A stretch of DNA of 64,000 bases, from the NCBI GenBank assembly GCA_013911975.1, contig JACESF010000016.1, positions 1 through 64,000 of the forward strand. Reading direction: 5' to 3'. Below are positions 40,640 to 49,665 of this stretch, in pieces (position 1 is the stretch's first letter; each line of letters starts with the position of its first letter). The stretch comes from Hyphomicrobiales bacterium. GTDB lineage: Bacteria > Pseudomonadota > Alphaproteobacteria > Rhizobiales > Xanthobacteraceae. The notes beneath the pieces are model-generated. The model was not told where the DNA came from. It saw nothing but the letters and a program-made list of their open reading frames with translations, and ran no database searches. The position numbers and the translations under genes were made by a program.

Positions 40640-41577
40640 AGGGATGCGGCCTCCTCCTCGAGCGCGCGCATTCGGGCGGTGCCGTCGGCGAGAGCGAGAT
40701 AGTCCTCCTGGCGCGCCGGCGCGCGCACGTGAGCCGCGATGTAGTCGGCGAGCCTTTCCCGCGCGCCGTCGGCGCCGCGCCGGGCGGCCTCGGCGAGGTC
40801 GGCATAGTGCTCGATATAGGCCTCGTCGATGGAGTAGAGCGGGAAGCTGCCGGTGGGGTGGGCGCCGTAGGGGATCTCCACCACCGCGTCCACATAGATG
40901 CAGGGGATGGAGGTCTCGCGCGGGCGCGCGATGATCTCATCCGGCGGGACGATGCGGTCGACGCTCACGATCACCGTCTCGGCGGCGCGGGCGATGAGCT
41001 GGTCCGCATAGGTCATGGTGGCGAGGTGGCGCACGTTGCCGTAGGCGTCGGCCTCCTGGGCATGGAGCAAAGCGAGCTTGGGGCGGATGGCGCGGGTGGC
41101 GTAGAGCGCTTCGCCGGTGAACGGGCAGGTGATTGGGGCGACGAGCGGATTGTGCTTCGGCACGTCCGAGCCCTTCCAGGCCGCCACTGGCTGGAACGGC
41201 ACGCCGTTCGCCGCCGCCAGGAGCCCGCCGACGATAGACAGCGCGTCGACGCAGTGGGCGGTGACGGTGCCCGCCTCCACGGCGCCGCGGAAGGCGGGGC
41301 ACATGCGGTCCTCCAGCGTCACCGCCGGCAGGAACGTCTCCGCCACGCAGCCCGCAGCGATCAGCAGGTCCACGTCGAAGCCGGAGCCGGGCGAGGAGAC
41401 GAGCTTGAGCTTCTTGCGGCCGAGCCGGATCACCTCGCGCACCAGGGCCAAGGGGCGGCCCTGCTTGAACAAGCCGCCGATGGCGAGGAGGTCCCCGTCG
41501 GCGAGTGTGCGCGCGATCAGGGCGCCGGCATCCTTTGCGGCGATGCGCTTCTCGCGCCTCTTGCCCGGCGCGCTCAC
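40636..41577 (-). CDS. CoA-transferase subunit A (GctA/IpdA-like)
   Basis: A 313-residue partner of the preceding subunit: GALIARTLADGDLLAIGGLF, PLALVREVIRLGRKKLKLVS then SSPGSGFDVDLLIAAGCV, and ALLHAQEADAYGNVRHLATM. The start is a GTG at 41577 that overlaps the acyl-CoA synthetase stop (GTGA). A longer frame exists but would lie inside that gene. All three genes from 43691 leftward are translationally linked. The pair could activate an acid with a donor CoA or open a ring intermediate. Confidence 0.87.
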   Translation of the reverse strand: MSAPGKRREKRIAAKDAGALIARTLADGDLLAIGGLFKQGRPLALVREVIRLGRKKLKLVSSPGSGFDVDLLIAAGCVAETFLPAVTLEDRMCPAFRGAVEAGTVTAHCVDALSIVGGLLAAANGVPFQPVAAWKGSDVPKHNPLVAPITCPFTGEALYATRAIRPKLALLHAQEADAYGNVRHLATMTYADQLIARAAETVIVSVDRIVPPDEIIARPRETSIPCIYVDAVVEIPYGAHPTGSFPLYSIDEAYIEHYADLAEAARRGADGARERLADYIAAHVRAPARQEDYLALADGTARMRALEEEAASL

Positions 41578-43691
41578 GACGGCGCGCCCATGCGGAACAC
41601 GGTGGCGTCGAGGATCCACGCGCCCTCGCCGGCGCGTCCCACGCCCACCGGGTTGAGCTCCAGGCCCGCAAAGTCGTGGCCGAGGCCGGGCGCGAGGTCA
41701 GCGACGGCGACCGCAAGGTCGGTCAGCGCCTCCACGTCGAGCGCCGGCCGGCCGCGCGCGCCTTCGAGCAGCGCCGCGATCCGGCAGCTGCGAATCATGG
41801 CGGCGATCTCCTGGGGGTCCAGCGGCAGGATGCGCACCGCCACGTCCCGCATGATCTCGGTGTAGATGCCGCCGGCACCGAAGGTGAGGGTGGGGCCGAA
41901 CTCCGGGTCCAGGCCTAGGCCAAGGATCACCTCCGCCTGGGGCCGCACCGTCTCGGCGAGGAGGAAGCCTTCAAGCGTGAGGGCATGCGTCTTGATGCTG
42001 TCCAGCATCGCCGCGATCCTCGCCTTGAGCGCCGCCTCGTCGGGCACCGCCACGGCCACGAGGCCGAGCTCGGACTTGTGGACCACCCCGGCGGCCATGC
42101 CTTTCAGCGTCACCGGATAGCCCACCTCGCGGGCGGCGGCGAGGACCGCCGCACCGTCTGCGCCGGGCACGAACGCCTCGCGCGGAAAGGCGAGGCCGCG
42201 GGCCTTCAGCAGGTCCTTGCTGGCCGCCTCGCTGAGGGCGACCGGCACGCCGTCGAGGCGCAGCTCCCGGCCCTCGGCCGGACCCTCGCGCAGCAGGCGG
42301 GGGGGCGCGCGCCGCGCCGCGTCGGCCACCGCCGCACCGGCCACCGCCGCCACGAAGGTGTCGATGCGGGTGAAGACCGGCACGCCCTCGCGCCGCAGCC
42401 GCCCGAGCGCGGCGCCGTTGAAGATCTCCGCGGGCGAGACCAGCGAGATCGGCTTGCCGGTGCGCCGGCTGGCGGCGATCATCGCATCGGCCACGTTCTC
42501 CGCCCAGGGCGGCACGATGGGGGTATTGGCGACCGCGATGCCGTCGAAGGCGGGATCGTCCGCGAAGGCGTCGAGGCAGGTGGCGAAGCCCTCGGGACGG
42601 CGGAACGGCGTGCCGGCGATGTCCACTGGGTTCCTGGTGGACAGGAACGCCGGGATGTCGGCCCGCATGCGCGCCACGGTGGCCTCCCCGGGCGCGGGAA
42701 GGGACACGGCGCCGCTGCTCTCCAGCGCGTCGGCGACGCAGCCGCCATAGCCGCCGGAAACGGTGAGGATGCCAAGGCTGCGGGTGGCGCAGGCGGTCGC
42801 CACATATTGCGCCACCGGCAGCAGGTCCTCGATGGCGGCGACATCCACCCAGCCGAGCTGGCGCACCGCCGCCTCGTAGGCGCCGCGCTCGCCGACCAGC
42901 GCGCCGGTATGGCCGGCGGCGGTGCGCCTGCCTGCCTCCGAGCGGCCAGCCTTGTAGAGCGCCACCGGCTTGCCGGCGGCATGGGCGCTGCGCGCGGCCG
43001 CCAGCAGCCGGCCGCTCTCGCGGATGCCCTCCACATAGAGCGCGATGGCGCGCGTCGCCGGGTCGTCGACCAGGAACTGCACGAAGTCCGCGAGGCCGGT
43101 CGCCGCCTCGTTTCCCGTGGAGATGACGTGGCTGAGGCCGATGCCGGCGCGCTCGGCCTCCTCCATCAGCGCGCTGCCGAGCGCCCCGCTCTGCACCACG
43201 AGGCCCACCACGCCCGGGCGCGGCAGGCTGGCGGTGATGCGGCTGGTGGAGCTCAGGGCGACGCGCCGGCCGAGATTGACGAAGCCGGTGGTGTTCGGTC
43301 CAAGCATGGCCGCGCCGTGGCTGCGCACCAGCGCGGCGAGGCGCGCCTGCTTGGCGGCGCCCTCCTCGCCGGATTCCGAGAACCCGCCGGTGATGACCAC
43401 GAACGCCCGCACCCCGAGGCCGAGCGCCTCTTCCACCGTGGCGTAGACGTCGTCGGCCGGCACCGAGATCACCACGCAGTCCGGAACATGGGACAACTCG
43501 CGGAGGCTGGTGACGGTCTCGACGCCATCGATCACCGCCTTCTCGCGGGTCACCAGATCGATGCGCTGGTCGTAGCCGTGCAGCCGCAGGTGATCGAAGA
43601 TCGCGCGCCCGCCCACCTGGAACGTGGCCTTCTTGGTGGAGACGCCGACGATGGCGATGGAGGCGGGGTCGATCAGCTTCTTGAGAGACAC
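41574..43691 (-). CDS. ADP-forming-type acyl-CoA synthetase (acetate-CoA ligase family)
   Basis: A 705-residue protein with the whole NDP-forming acyl-CoA synthetase arrangement. CoA-binding domain: LIDPASIAIVGVSTKKATFQ near the start. Succinyl-CoA ligase-like domains follow with PNTTGFVNLG and GLVVQSGALGSALMEEAERA; the phosphohistidine is probably His270 of RRTAAGHTGAL. The C-terminal ATP-grasp part has GYPVTLKGMAAGVVHKSELG and PEFGPTLTFGAGGIYTE. It should activate a carboxylic acid at the expense of ATP (ADP-forming). It is the first gene of a leftward operon driven by the divergent region with operator copy 3. Confidence 0.88.
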   Translation of the reverse strand: MSLKKLIDPASIAIVGVSTKKATFQVGGRAIFDHLRLHGYDQRIDLVTREKAVIDGVETVTSLRELSHVPDCVVISVPADDVYATVEEALGLGVRAFVVITGGFSESGEEGAAKQARLAALVRSHGAAMLGPNTTGFVNLGRRVALSSTSRITASLPRPGVVGLVVQSGALGSALMEEAERAGIGLSHVISTGNEAATGLADFVQFLVDDPATRAIALYVEGIRESGRLLAAARSAHAAGKPVALYKAGRSEAGRRTAAGHTGALVGERGAYEAAVRQLGWVDVAAIEDLLPVAQYVATACATRSLGILTVSGGYGGCVADALESSGAVSLPAPGEATVARMRADIPAFLSTRNPVDIAGTPFRRPEGFATCLDAFADDPAFDGIAVANTPIVPPWAENVADAMIAASRRTGKPISLVSPAEIFNGAALGRLRREGVPVFTRIDTFVAAVAGAAVADAARRAPPRLLREGPAEGRELRLDGVPVALSEAASKDLLKARGLAFPREAFVPGADGAAVLAAAREVGYPVTLKGMAAGVVHKSELGLVAVAVPDEAALKARIAAMLDSIKTHALTLEGFLLAETVRPQAEVILGLGLDPEFGPTLTFGAGGIYTEIMRDVAVRILPLDPQEIAAMIRSCRIAALLEGARGRPALDVEALTDLAVAVADLAPGLGHDFAGLELNPVGVGRAGEGAWILDATVFRMGAPS

Positions 43692-43762
43692 GGAGCATCC
43701 TTCCGGCTGGGGCGGCGCGCTGACAAACTGATAATCCGGCCGGGATCGAAATCAAGAAAATA

Positions 43763-43789
43763 AAAATGCGTTCCGCATAATGGATTAGA
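43763..43789. promoter_or_regulatory. Operator-like repeat, copy 3 (divergent promoter)
   Basis: AAAATGCGTTCCGCATAATG followed by GATTAGA. It matches the sites at 29311 and 36380 and lies between the leftward acyl-CoA synthetase operon and the rightward dehydrogenase operon. All three divergent promoter regions of the island carry it. Confidence 0.65.
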
Positions 43790-43973
43790 ATCTGGACTTG
43801 TCGGGGAAACTCCGATACCCCTTCCGGCCGGAGCGAGATCCGTGCAGATCCACGCGCTTTGTCGCTGGATCGGCGGCTCGCGCGGAGATGGAGAACGGGG
43901 TGTCCGGCCCGAATTGTCGTGCACGCCGGTCGGCGCGCATGCGAGCAAGCGCGGCATCTCGGGGAGGGTACCG

Positions 43974-45125
43974 GTGGCGCTGGATCATGAAACCTTCACC
44001 CTGCTCAAGGACACCGTCCGCCGCTTCGTGGACGAGCGGCTGATCCCGGCCGAGCCGGCGGTGGCGGAGAGCGACGTCATCGATCCGGCCATCCTTTCGC
44101 AGATGCGCGAGCTCGGACTGTTCGGCCTGTCGATCCCGCAGGAGTGGGGCGGCCTCGGCCTCGGCATGGCCGAGGAGGTGGAGATCGTCATGGAGCTCTG
44201 TCGCGCCGCGCCCGCCTTCCGCTCGGCGGTTGGGACCAATATCGGCATCGGCTCCCAGGCGATCGTGCTCGCGGGCACCGAGGCGCAGCGCCAGCGCTAC
44301 CTGCCGCGCCTCGCCAGCGGCGAGCTTGTCTCGTCCTTCGCCCTGACCGAGCCCGATGCCGGGTCGGACGCCGCGTCCCTGCGCACCCGGGCGGTGCGGC
44401 GCGCCGACGGCAGCTGGGTCATCAACGGCACCAAGCGATACATCACCAACGCCCCCGAGGCCGGGCTCTATACCGTCATGGCGCGCACCTCCGACACGCC
44501 GGGAGCGGGCGGCATCTCCTGCTTCCTTGTGGAGCGCGAGGCGCTGGGCCTCTCGCTCGGCCCGTGGGATCGCAAGATGGGCCAGCGCGGCGCCCACACC
44601 AGCGACGTGATGTTCGAGGACTGCGTCGTCCCCGCCGATGCGCTCGTCGGCGCCGAGGGCCAGGGCTTCAGGGTCGCCATGCGGGTGCTCGACAAGGGGC
44701 GTCTGCACATCTCCGCCGTCTGCGTGGGCGCGGCGACGCGGCTCATCGAGCTGAGCGCCGCCTATGCATGCGAGCGCCAGCAGTTCGGCCGGCCCATCGC
44801 CGAGTTCCAGCTGGTGCAGGCGCTGCTCGCGGACAGCTATGCGGAGACCTACGCCGCCCGCTCCATGGTGCTCGATGCCGCGCGCCGGCGCGATGCCGGC
44901 GAGAACGTCACCATCGAGGCCTCGGCCTGCAAGATGTTCGCTTCCGAGATGGTGGGCCGGGTCGCCGACCGCGCGGTGCAGATCCACGGCGGTGCCGGCT
45001 ACATGTCGGAATATGCCGTTGAGCGTTTCTTCCGAGACGTGCGGCTGTTCCGCCTTTATGAGGGCACCACCCAGATCCAGCAGCTCATCATCGCCCGCGA
45101 ACTGCTGCAGAAGATCAAGAACTGA
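43974..45125 (+). CDS. Acyl-CoA dehydrogenase (second)
   Basis: A 383-residue FAD acyl-CoA dehydrogenase with canonical features: GLFGLSIPQEWGGLGLGMAE, FALTEPDAGSDAASLRTRAV, QIHGGAGYMSEYAVERFFRD and the catalytic-glutamate motif YEGTTQIQQ near the C-terminus. It is a typical short/branched-chain dehydrogenase, unlike the first one (30725), which lacks that glutamate. The start is a GTG with GGGGAGG six bases upstream; the longer frame starting at 43842 has no homology. It is the first gene of the rightward operon with thiolase and FadB. Confidence 0.9.
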   Translation: MALDHETFTLLKDTVRRFVDERLIPAEPAVAESDVIDPAILSQMRELGLFGLSIPQEWGGLGLGMAEEVEIVMELCRAAPAFRSAVGTNIGIGSQAIVLAGTEAQRQRYLPRLASGELVSSFALTEPDAGSDAASLRTRAVRRADGSWVINGTKRYITNAPEAGLYTVMARTSDTPGAGGISCFLVEREALGLSLGPWDRKMGQRGAHTSDVMFEDCVVPADALVGAEGQGFRVAMRVLDKGRLHISAVCVGAATRLIELSAAYACERQQFGRPIAEFQLVQALLADSYAETYAARSMVLDAARRRDAGENVTIEASACKMFASEMVGRVADRAVQIHGGAGYMSEYAVERFFRDVRLFRLYEGTTQIQQLIIARELLQKIKN

Positions 45126-45158
45126 GCGCGCGGCGCCCGCCTGCGCACGGAGGACGCG

Positions 45159-46364
45159 ATGAACGACGCCTATATCTGCGATTTCGCGCGCACGCCCATC
45201 GGCCGCTATGCGGGCGTGCTGAAGGACGTGCGGACGGACGATCTCGCCGCCCATCCCATCCGCGTCCTGATGGAGCGCAATGCGGGCGTCGACTGGGAGG
45301 CGCTGGACGACGTGGTGTTCGGCTGCGCCAACCAGGCGGGAGAGGACAACCGCAACGTGGCGCGCATGGCCGCGCTGCTCGCCGGACTGCCGGCCAGCGC
45401 CCCCGGCACCACGGTGAACCGCCTGTGCGGCTCGGGGCTCGACGCGGTGGGCATCGGCGCGCGGGCGATCATGACCGGCGACGCCGACCTCGTGATCGCC
45501 GGCGGCGTGGAGAGCATGACCCGCGCGCCCTTCGTCATGGGCAAGGCGGCGGAAGCGTTCGCGCGCCAGGCGGAGATCTTCGACACCACCATCGGCTGGC
45601 GCTTCGTGAACCCGCTGATGAAGGCGCAGTACGGCGTCGATTCCATGCCCGAGACCGGCGAGAACGTGGCCGAGGACTTCCAGGTCTCGCGCGCCGACCA
45701 GGACCTGTTCGCCTATCGCTCCCAGCAGCGCACCCGCGCGGCGCAGGACAGCGGCTTCTTCGACCGGGAGATCGCTCCGGTCGAGATCAAGGGCAAGAAG
45801 GGCGCGCTCGTCCGCGTGGAGAAGGACGAGCACCCGCGCGACACCACCCTGGAGCAGCTCGCCGCCCTCAGGGCGCCGTTCCGCAAGGAGGGCGGCACCG
45901 TGACCGCCGGCAACGCCTCCGGCGTCAATGACGGGGCGGGCGCGCTGATCCTCGCCTCGGCGGCGGCGGCCCGCAAGTATGGCCTCACGCCGCGCGCCCG
46001 CATGGTGTCGGTGGTGCAGGCGGGGGTGCCGCCGCGCATCATGGGCATCGGCCCGGCGCCGGCGACCAGAAAGCTCCTGGAGAAGAACCGTCTCGCCCTC
46101 GCCGACATCGACGTGATCGAGCTCAACGAGGCGTTTGCCGCCCAGGCGCTCGCCGTGCTGCGCCAGCTCGGCTTGCCGGACGATGCGGAGCACGTGAACC
46201 CGCACGGCGGCGCCATCGCCCTCGGCCATCCCCTCGGCATGTCCGGCGCGCGGCTCGCCATGACGGCGGTGAGCGCGCTGGAGGCGCGCGGCCAGAAGCG
46301 CGCGGTCGCCACCATGTGCATCGGCGTCGGCCAGGGCATCGCCGCCCTCATCGAGCGGGTCTGA
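45159..46364 (+). CDS. Acetyl-CoA C-acyltransferase (thiolase, PcaF-like)
   Basis: A 401-residue thiolase that cleaves 3-oxoacyl-CoA with CoA to acetyl-CoA and a shortened acyl-CoA. Catalytic residues: Cys90 in NRLCGSGLDAVG, His in NPHGGAIALGHPLGMSGARL, Cys in ATMCIGVGQG. The N-terminus MNDAYICDFARTPIGRYAGV and the GVDSMPETGENVA stretch are closest to 3-oxoadipyl-CoA thiolases (PcaF/PaaJ), suggesting a dicarboxylyl-CoA substrate. This fits a pathway that carboxylates its intermediate. It lies 33 bases after the dehydrogenase and 3 bases before the FadB-like gene. Confidence 0.93.
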   Translation: MNDAYICDFARTPIGRYAGVLKDVRTDDLAAHPIRVLMERNAGVDWEALDDVVFGCANQAGEDNRNVARMAALLAGLPASAPGTTVNRLCGSGLDAVGIGARAIMTGDADLVIAGGVESMTRAPFVMGKAAEAFARQAEIFDTTIGWRFVNPLMKAQYGVDSMPETGENVAEDFQVSRADQDLFAYRSQQRTRAAQDSGFFDREIAPVEIKGKKGALVRVEKDEHPRDTTLEQLAALRAPFRKEGGTVTAGNASGVNDGAGALILASAAAARKYGLTPRARMVSVVQAGVPPRIMGIGPAPATRKLLEKNRLALADIDVIELNEAFAAQALAVLRQLGLPDDAEHVNPHGGAIALGHPLGMSGARLAMTAVSALEARGQKRAVATMCIGVGQGIAALIERV

Positions 46365-46367
46365 GCC

Positions 46368-48446
46368 ATGGACGCGGCGACCTCTCCCGTCCGGGTCGAG
46401 CGGCACGGCCCGGTCGGCGTGGTGGTGATCGACCATGCGCCGGTCAACGCCCTGTCCAAGGGCGTGCGGCAGGGCCTGCGCGACGCCGTGGGCGCGCTCG
46501 GGGCTGACCCCGGCGTCAGCGCCATCGTGCTGAGCGGCGGCCCGGGGCGCTTCATCGCCGGCGCCGACATCCGCGAGATGAGCCTGCCGCCGGACGACCC
46601 GCTCCTGCCCGACGTGATCGCGGCCATCGACGCGCTGGACAAGCCCGTCGTGGCGGCCATCGACGGCGCGGCGCTCGGCGGCGGCTGCGAGGTCGCGCTC
46701 GCCTGCGACCTGAGGATCGCCAGCCCCAAGGCCCTGGTGGGCCTCACCGAGACGCGGCTCGGCATCATCCCCGGCGCCGGCGGCACGCAGCGCATCGCGC
46801 GCCTCGTCGGCATCGCCGACGCCATCGCCCTCGTCTGCGAGGGGCGCATCCTCAAGGCGCAGGACGCGCTCGGCCTCGGCCTGCTGGACGAGGTGGTGGA
46901 CGGCGACCTGATCGCCGTCGCCGTCGCCCGCGCGCCGCAGGCCGCCAAGCGGCGCCTGTCCGAGCGCGCGGTGCCCGAGGGCGACGCCGCCCGCGAGGAG
47001 GCCGCCGCCGCGGCGGCGCTGAAGGGCGCCAAGGGCCTTCCGGCCATCGCCGAGGCGGTGCGCGTGGTGCGCGCCGCCCGCGGCACGGCCTTCGCGGCGG
47101 GCCTCGCCGACGAGCGCGCCACCTTCCTCGCGCTGCGCGAGAGCCTTGAGGCGAAGGCGCTGCGCCACCTGTTCTTCGCCGAGCGCGAGGCCGGCAAGGT
47201 GCCCGGCCTCGAAGGCGCGGCGGCGCGCGTGCTCAAGCAGGCGGCGGTGATCGGCGCCGGCACCATGGGCGCCGGCATCGCCGTGGCGCTGGCGGATGCG
47301 GGGCTCCCCGTGACGCTGGTGGAGCGCGACGCCGCGGCGGCCGAGGCCGGCCTCGCGCGGGTGCGCGGGCTCTATGAGCGGCCCGTGAAGAGCGGCCGCC
47401 TGTCCCAGGCGGAGGCCGACAAGCGACTCGCCGCAATCACCGCCACCAGCGATTGGCAGGCGCTCGCGGACGCCGATCTCGTCGTCGAGGCGGCGTTCGA
47501 GGACATGGCGGTGAAGGCCGACATCTTCGGCCGCCTCGACGCGGTGGCCAAGCCCGGCGCGGTGCTGGCGAGCAACACCTCCTATCTCGACCTCGACGCC
47601 ATCGCCGCCGCGACCTCCCGCCCGCAGGACGTGGTGGGCCTGCACTTCTTCGCCCCCGCCAACGTCATGAAGCTGCTGGAAGTGGTGCGCGGGAAGGCGA
47701 CCGCGCCGGACGTGCTCGCCACGGCCCTGGCGCTGGCGAAGCGGATGGGCAAGCAGCCGGTGGTGGCCGGCAATTGCGACGGCTTCATCGGCAACCGCAT
47801 CTATGCGGTCTACCGCCGCCACGCGGAATATATGGTGGAGGACGGCGCCACGCCGGAGGAGGTGGACGCGGCGCTGGAGGCCTACGGCTTCGCCATGGGC
47901 GTCTTCGCGGTCTCCGACATGTCGGGGCTCGACATCGGCCATGCCATGAGGAAGCGCCGCGCGGCGACCCGCGATCCGGCGGAGCGCTACGTCGTCATCG
48001 CCGACGCTCTGGTGGAGGCGGGCCGGCTCGGCCGCAAGACCGGCGCCGGCTGGTACGCCTACGACGCGGCGGGCGGCAAGTCCGCCGATCCGGCCGTCGC
48101 CGAGGCGGTCGCCGCCGCCCGGCGCGCGGCCGGCATCGCGCCGCGCGCCTTCACCGCCGGGCAGATCCAGCGCCGGCTTCTCGCGGTGATGGCCAATGAG
48201 GGCGCGAAGGCGCTCGGCGAGGGCATCGCTCTGCGGGCGTCCGACATCGACCTCGCCTTCGTCAACGGCTATGGCTTCCCGCGCCTCAAGGGCGGGCCCA
48301 TGTTCGCCGCCGACGAGATGGGCCTTGCCGCCGTGCTCGCGGAAATGGAGGCGGCCCACGCGGCGGGCGGCGCGGGGTCCGAGCCGGCGCCGCTGCTGGT
48401 CGAGCTGGCGCGCAGCGGCGGGCGCTTTGCCACCTGGACGCGGTGA
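46368..48446 (+). CDS. Bifunctional enoyl-CoA hydratase/3-hydroxyacyl-CoA dehydrogenase (FadB-like)
   Basis: A 692-residue protein with both middle steps of beta-oxidation. The N-terminal crotonase domain (about 1-200) has GRFIAGADIREMS and AIDGAALGGGCEVALACDLR, with ETRLGIIPGAGGTQRIARLV. The NAD-binding dehydrogenase domain has AAVIGAGTMGAGIAVALADA (about residues 290-310), EAAFEDMAVKADIF and HFFAPANVMKLLEVVRG. Two C-terminal dehydrogenase repeats follow (GNCDGFIGNRIYAVYRRHAE). The length is that of the alphaproteobacterial FadJ type. It follows the thiolase directly. The product is a 3-oxoacyl-CoA for the thiolase. Confidence 0.93.
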   Translation: MDAATSPVRVERHGPVGVVVIDHAPVNALSKGVRQGLRDAVGALGADPGVSAIVLSGGPGRFIAGADIREMSLPPDDPLLPDVIAAIDALDKPVVAAIDGAALGGGCEVALACDLRIASPKALVGLTETRLGIIPGAGGTQRIARLVGIADAIALVCEGRILKAQDALGLGLLDEVVDGDLIAVAVARAPQAAKRRLSERAVPEGDAAREEAAAAAALKGAKGLPAIAEAVRVVRAARGTAFAAGLADERATFLALRESLEAKALRHLFFAEREAGKVPGLEGAAARVLKQAAVIGAGTMGAGIAVALADAGLPVTLVERDAAAAEAGLARVRGLYERPVKSGRLSQAEADKRLAAITATSDWQALADADLVVEAAFEDMAVKADIFGRLDAVAKPGAVLASNTSYLDLDAIAAATSRPQDVVGLHFFAPANVMKLLEVVRGKATAPDVLATALALAKRMGKQPVVAGNCDGFIGNRIYAVYRRHAEYMVEDGATPEEVDAALEAYGFAMGVFAVSDMSGLDIGHAMRKRRAATRDPAERYVVIADALVEAGRLGRKTGAGWYAYDAAGGKSADPAVAEAVAAARRAAGIAPRAFTAGQIQRRLLAVMANEGAKALGEGIALRASDIDLAFVNGYGFPRLKGGPMFAADEMGLAAVLAEMEAAHAAGGAGSEPAPLLVELARSGGRFATWTR

Positions 48447-48578
48447 GAGCTGGCGGCGCGATGCGACTTTGCCATTGCCTCGCCGGCCCGAATGGGCATT
48501 TTGCCCGGCAACGGATGTATCTCAGGCGGGCGTCATGACCGCCCCTTGGCCGAGGCGGCGCGAAGAGGCGGGACGACG

Positions 48579-49583
48579 ATGACGGTTTCGACGCAGGTGG
48601 AGGCGCCCGAGCTCAGCGAGGTCGCTCCGGGCATCCTCAGGGTGCGGGTGCCCCTGCCCTTCCCGCCGCGCGAGGTGAGCGCCTGGCTGCTCTCCGGCGC
48701 GGACGGCTGGACGCTGATCGATTCGGGCGTGGACGACGCGCCCACCCGCGACATCTTCACCCGCGTGCTCGCCGATCCCCGGCTCGGCGGCGCGCCGGTG
48801 GAGCGCCTCCTCGTCACCCATTTCCACCCGGACCATATCGGCCTCGCGGGCTGGCTCCACGGGATCACCGGCGCCGATCTCCATATGAGCCGCACCGAAT
48901 GGCTGCAGGCGAACCTGCTGCTGAAGGAGGACCCGGCCGAGGAGATGGCCGCGCTGGTCGCCCATTGCCGGCGCGCCGGCGCGCCGCAGGAATTCCTGGA
49001 GTACCTGCCGAAGCGCGGCATGCTGTACCCGAAATGGGTGGGCCCGCTGCCGCGCCGCTACCTGCGGGTCGCCGCGGGCGACGTGCTGAAGATGGCGGGC
49101 ACCGAGTGGCGGGTGATGATCGGCGAGGGCCACGCGCCGGAGATGATCTGCCTCCATTCCGCGGAGCGCGACCTGCTGATCGCGGCGGACCAGATCCTCG
49201 GCCACATCTCGCCCCATATCGGCGTGCAGCCCTCCGATCCGGGCGCCGACAACCTTTGCGCCTTCCTGCGGTCGCTGGAGACGTTCGAGGCGCTGCCCGC
49301 GGGCACGCACGTGCTGCCCTCCCACGGCGAGCCGTTCGACGGCCTGCATGCCCGCATCGCCGTCCTCAAGGCGCACCACGAGGAGCGGCTCGCCCGCCTG
49401 ATCGACTTCTGCGCCACCCCGCGCACCGCCATGGACACGCTGGAGGTGCTGTTCCGCCCGCTGCCTCTGGAGCAGACCGGCTTCGGCCTCAGCGAGGCGC
49501 TGGCGCACCTGCGCCATCTGGTGTTCAAGGGCGCGCTGGCGCAGGGCGTCGCGGACGGGCGCTGGGTGTTCACGCGCGCCTGA
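48579..49583 (+). CDS. MBL-fold metallo-hydrolase
   Basis: A 334-residue metallo-beta-lactamase-fold hydrolase. The metal ligands are His81, His83, Asp85 and His86 in THFHPDHIGLAGW; further ligand regions are GEGHAPEMICLHS, DLLIAADQILG and LPSHGEPF. Members of this group often act on acyl-CoA or glutathione thioesters, or lactones; the substrate is unknown. It is separated from FadB by 130 bases and is probably the last gene of the island; GAGGCGGGA lies before the ATG. Could release the product as free acid. Confidence 0.87.
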   Translation: MTVSTQVEAPELSEVAPGILRVRVPLPFPPREVSAWLLSGADGWTLIDSGVDDAPTRDIFTRVLADPRLGGAPVERLLVTHFHPDHIGLAGWLHGITGADLHMSRTEWLQANLLLKEDPAEEMAALVAHCRRAGAPQEFLEYLPKRGMLYPKWVGPLPRRYLRVAAGDVLKMAGTEWRVMIGEGHAPEMICLHSAERDLLIAADQILGHISPHIGVQPSDPGADNLCAFLRSLETFEALPAGTHVLPSHGEPFDGLHARIAVLKAHHEERLARLIDFCATPRTAMDTLEVLFRPLPLEQTGFGLSEALAHLRHLVFKGALAQGVADGRWVFTRA

Positions 49584-49665
49584 GGCTCCGGGCGGCGGGG
49601 AATCAGAGGCCGAGGCGGATGCTGCCCGGCGCGTCTTCCGCGAACACCGCGGCCTCCGCCAGCGC

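Noticed and set aside
43785..48359. A 1524-codon open frame antisense to the dehydrogenase, thiolase and FadB genes
   Set aside because: It lies over three well-supported genes and its translation is low-complexity without motifs; it is a GC-skew artefact.
48447..48578. Fourth operator copy before the MBL-fold gene
   Set aside because: The intergenic sequence lacks GTTCCGCA; nothing matches the three sites.
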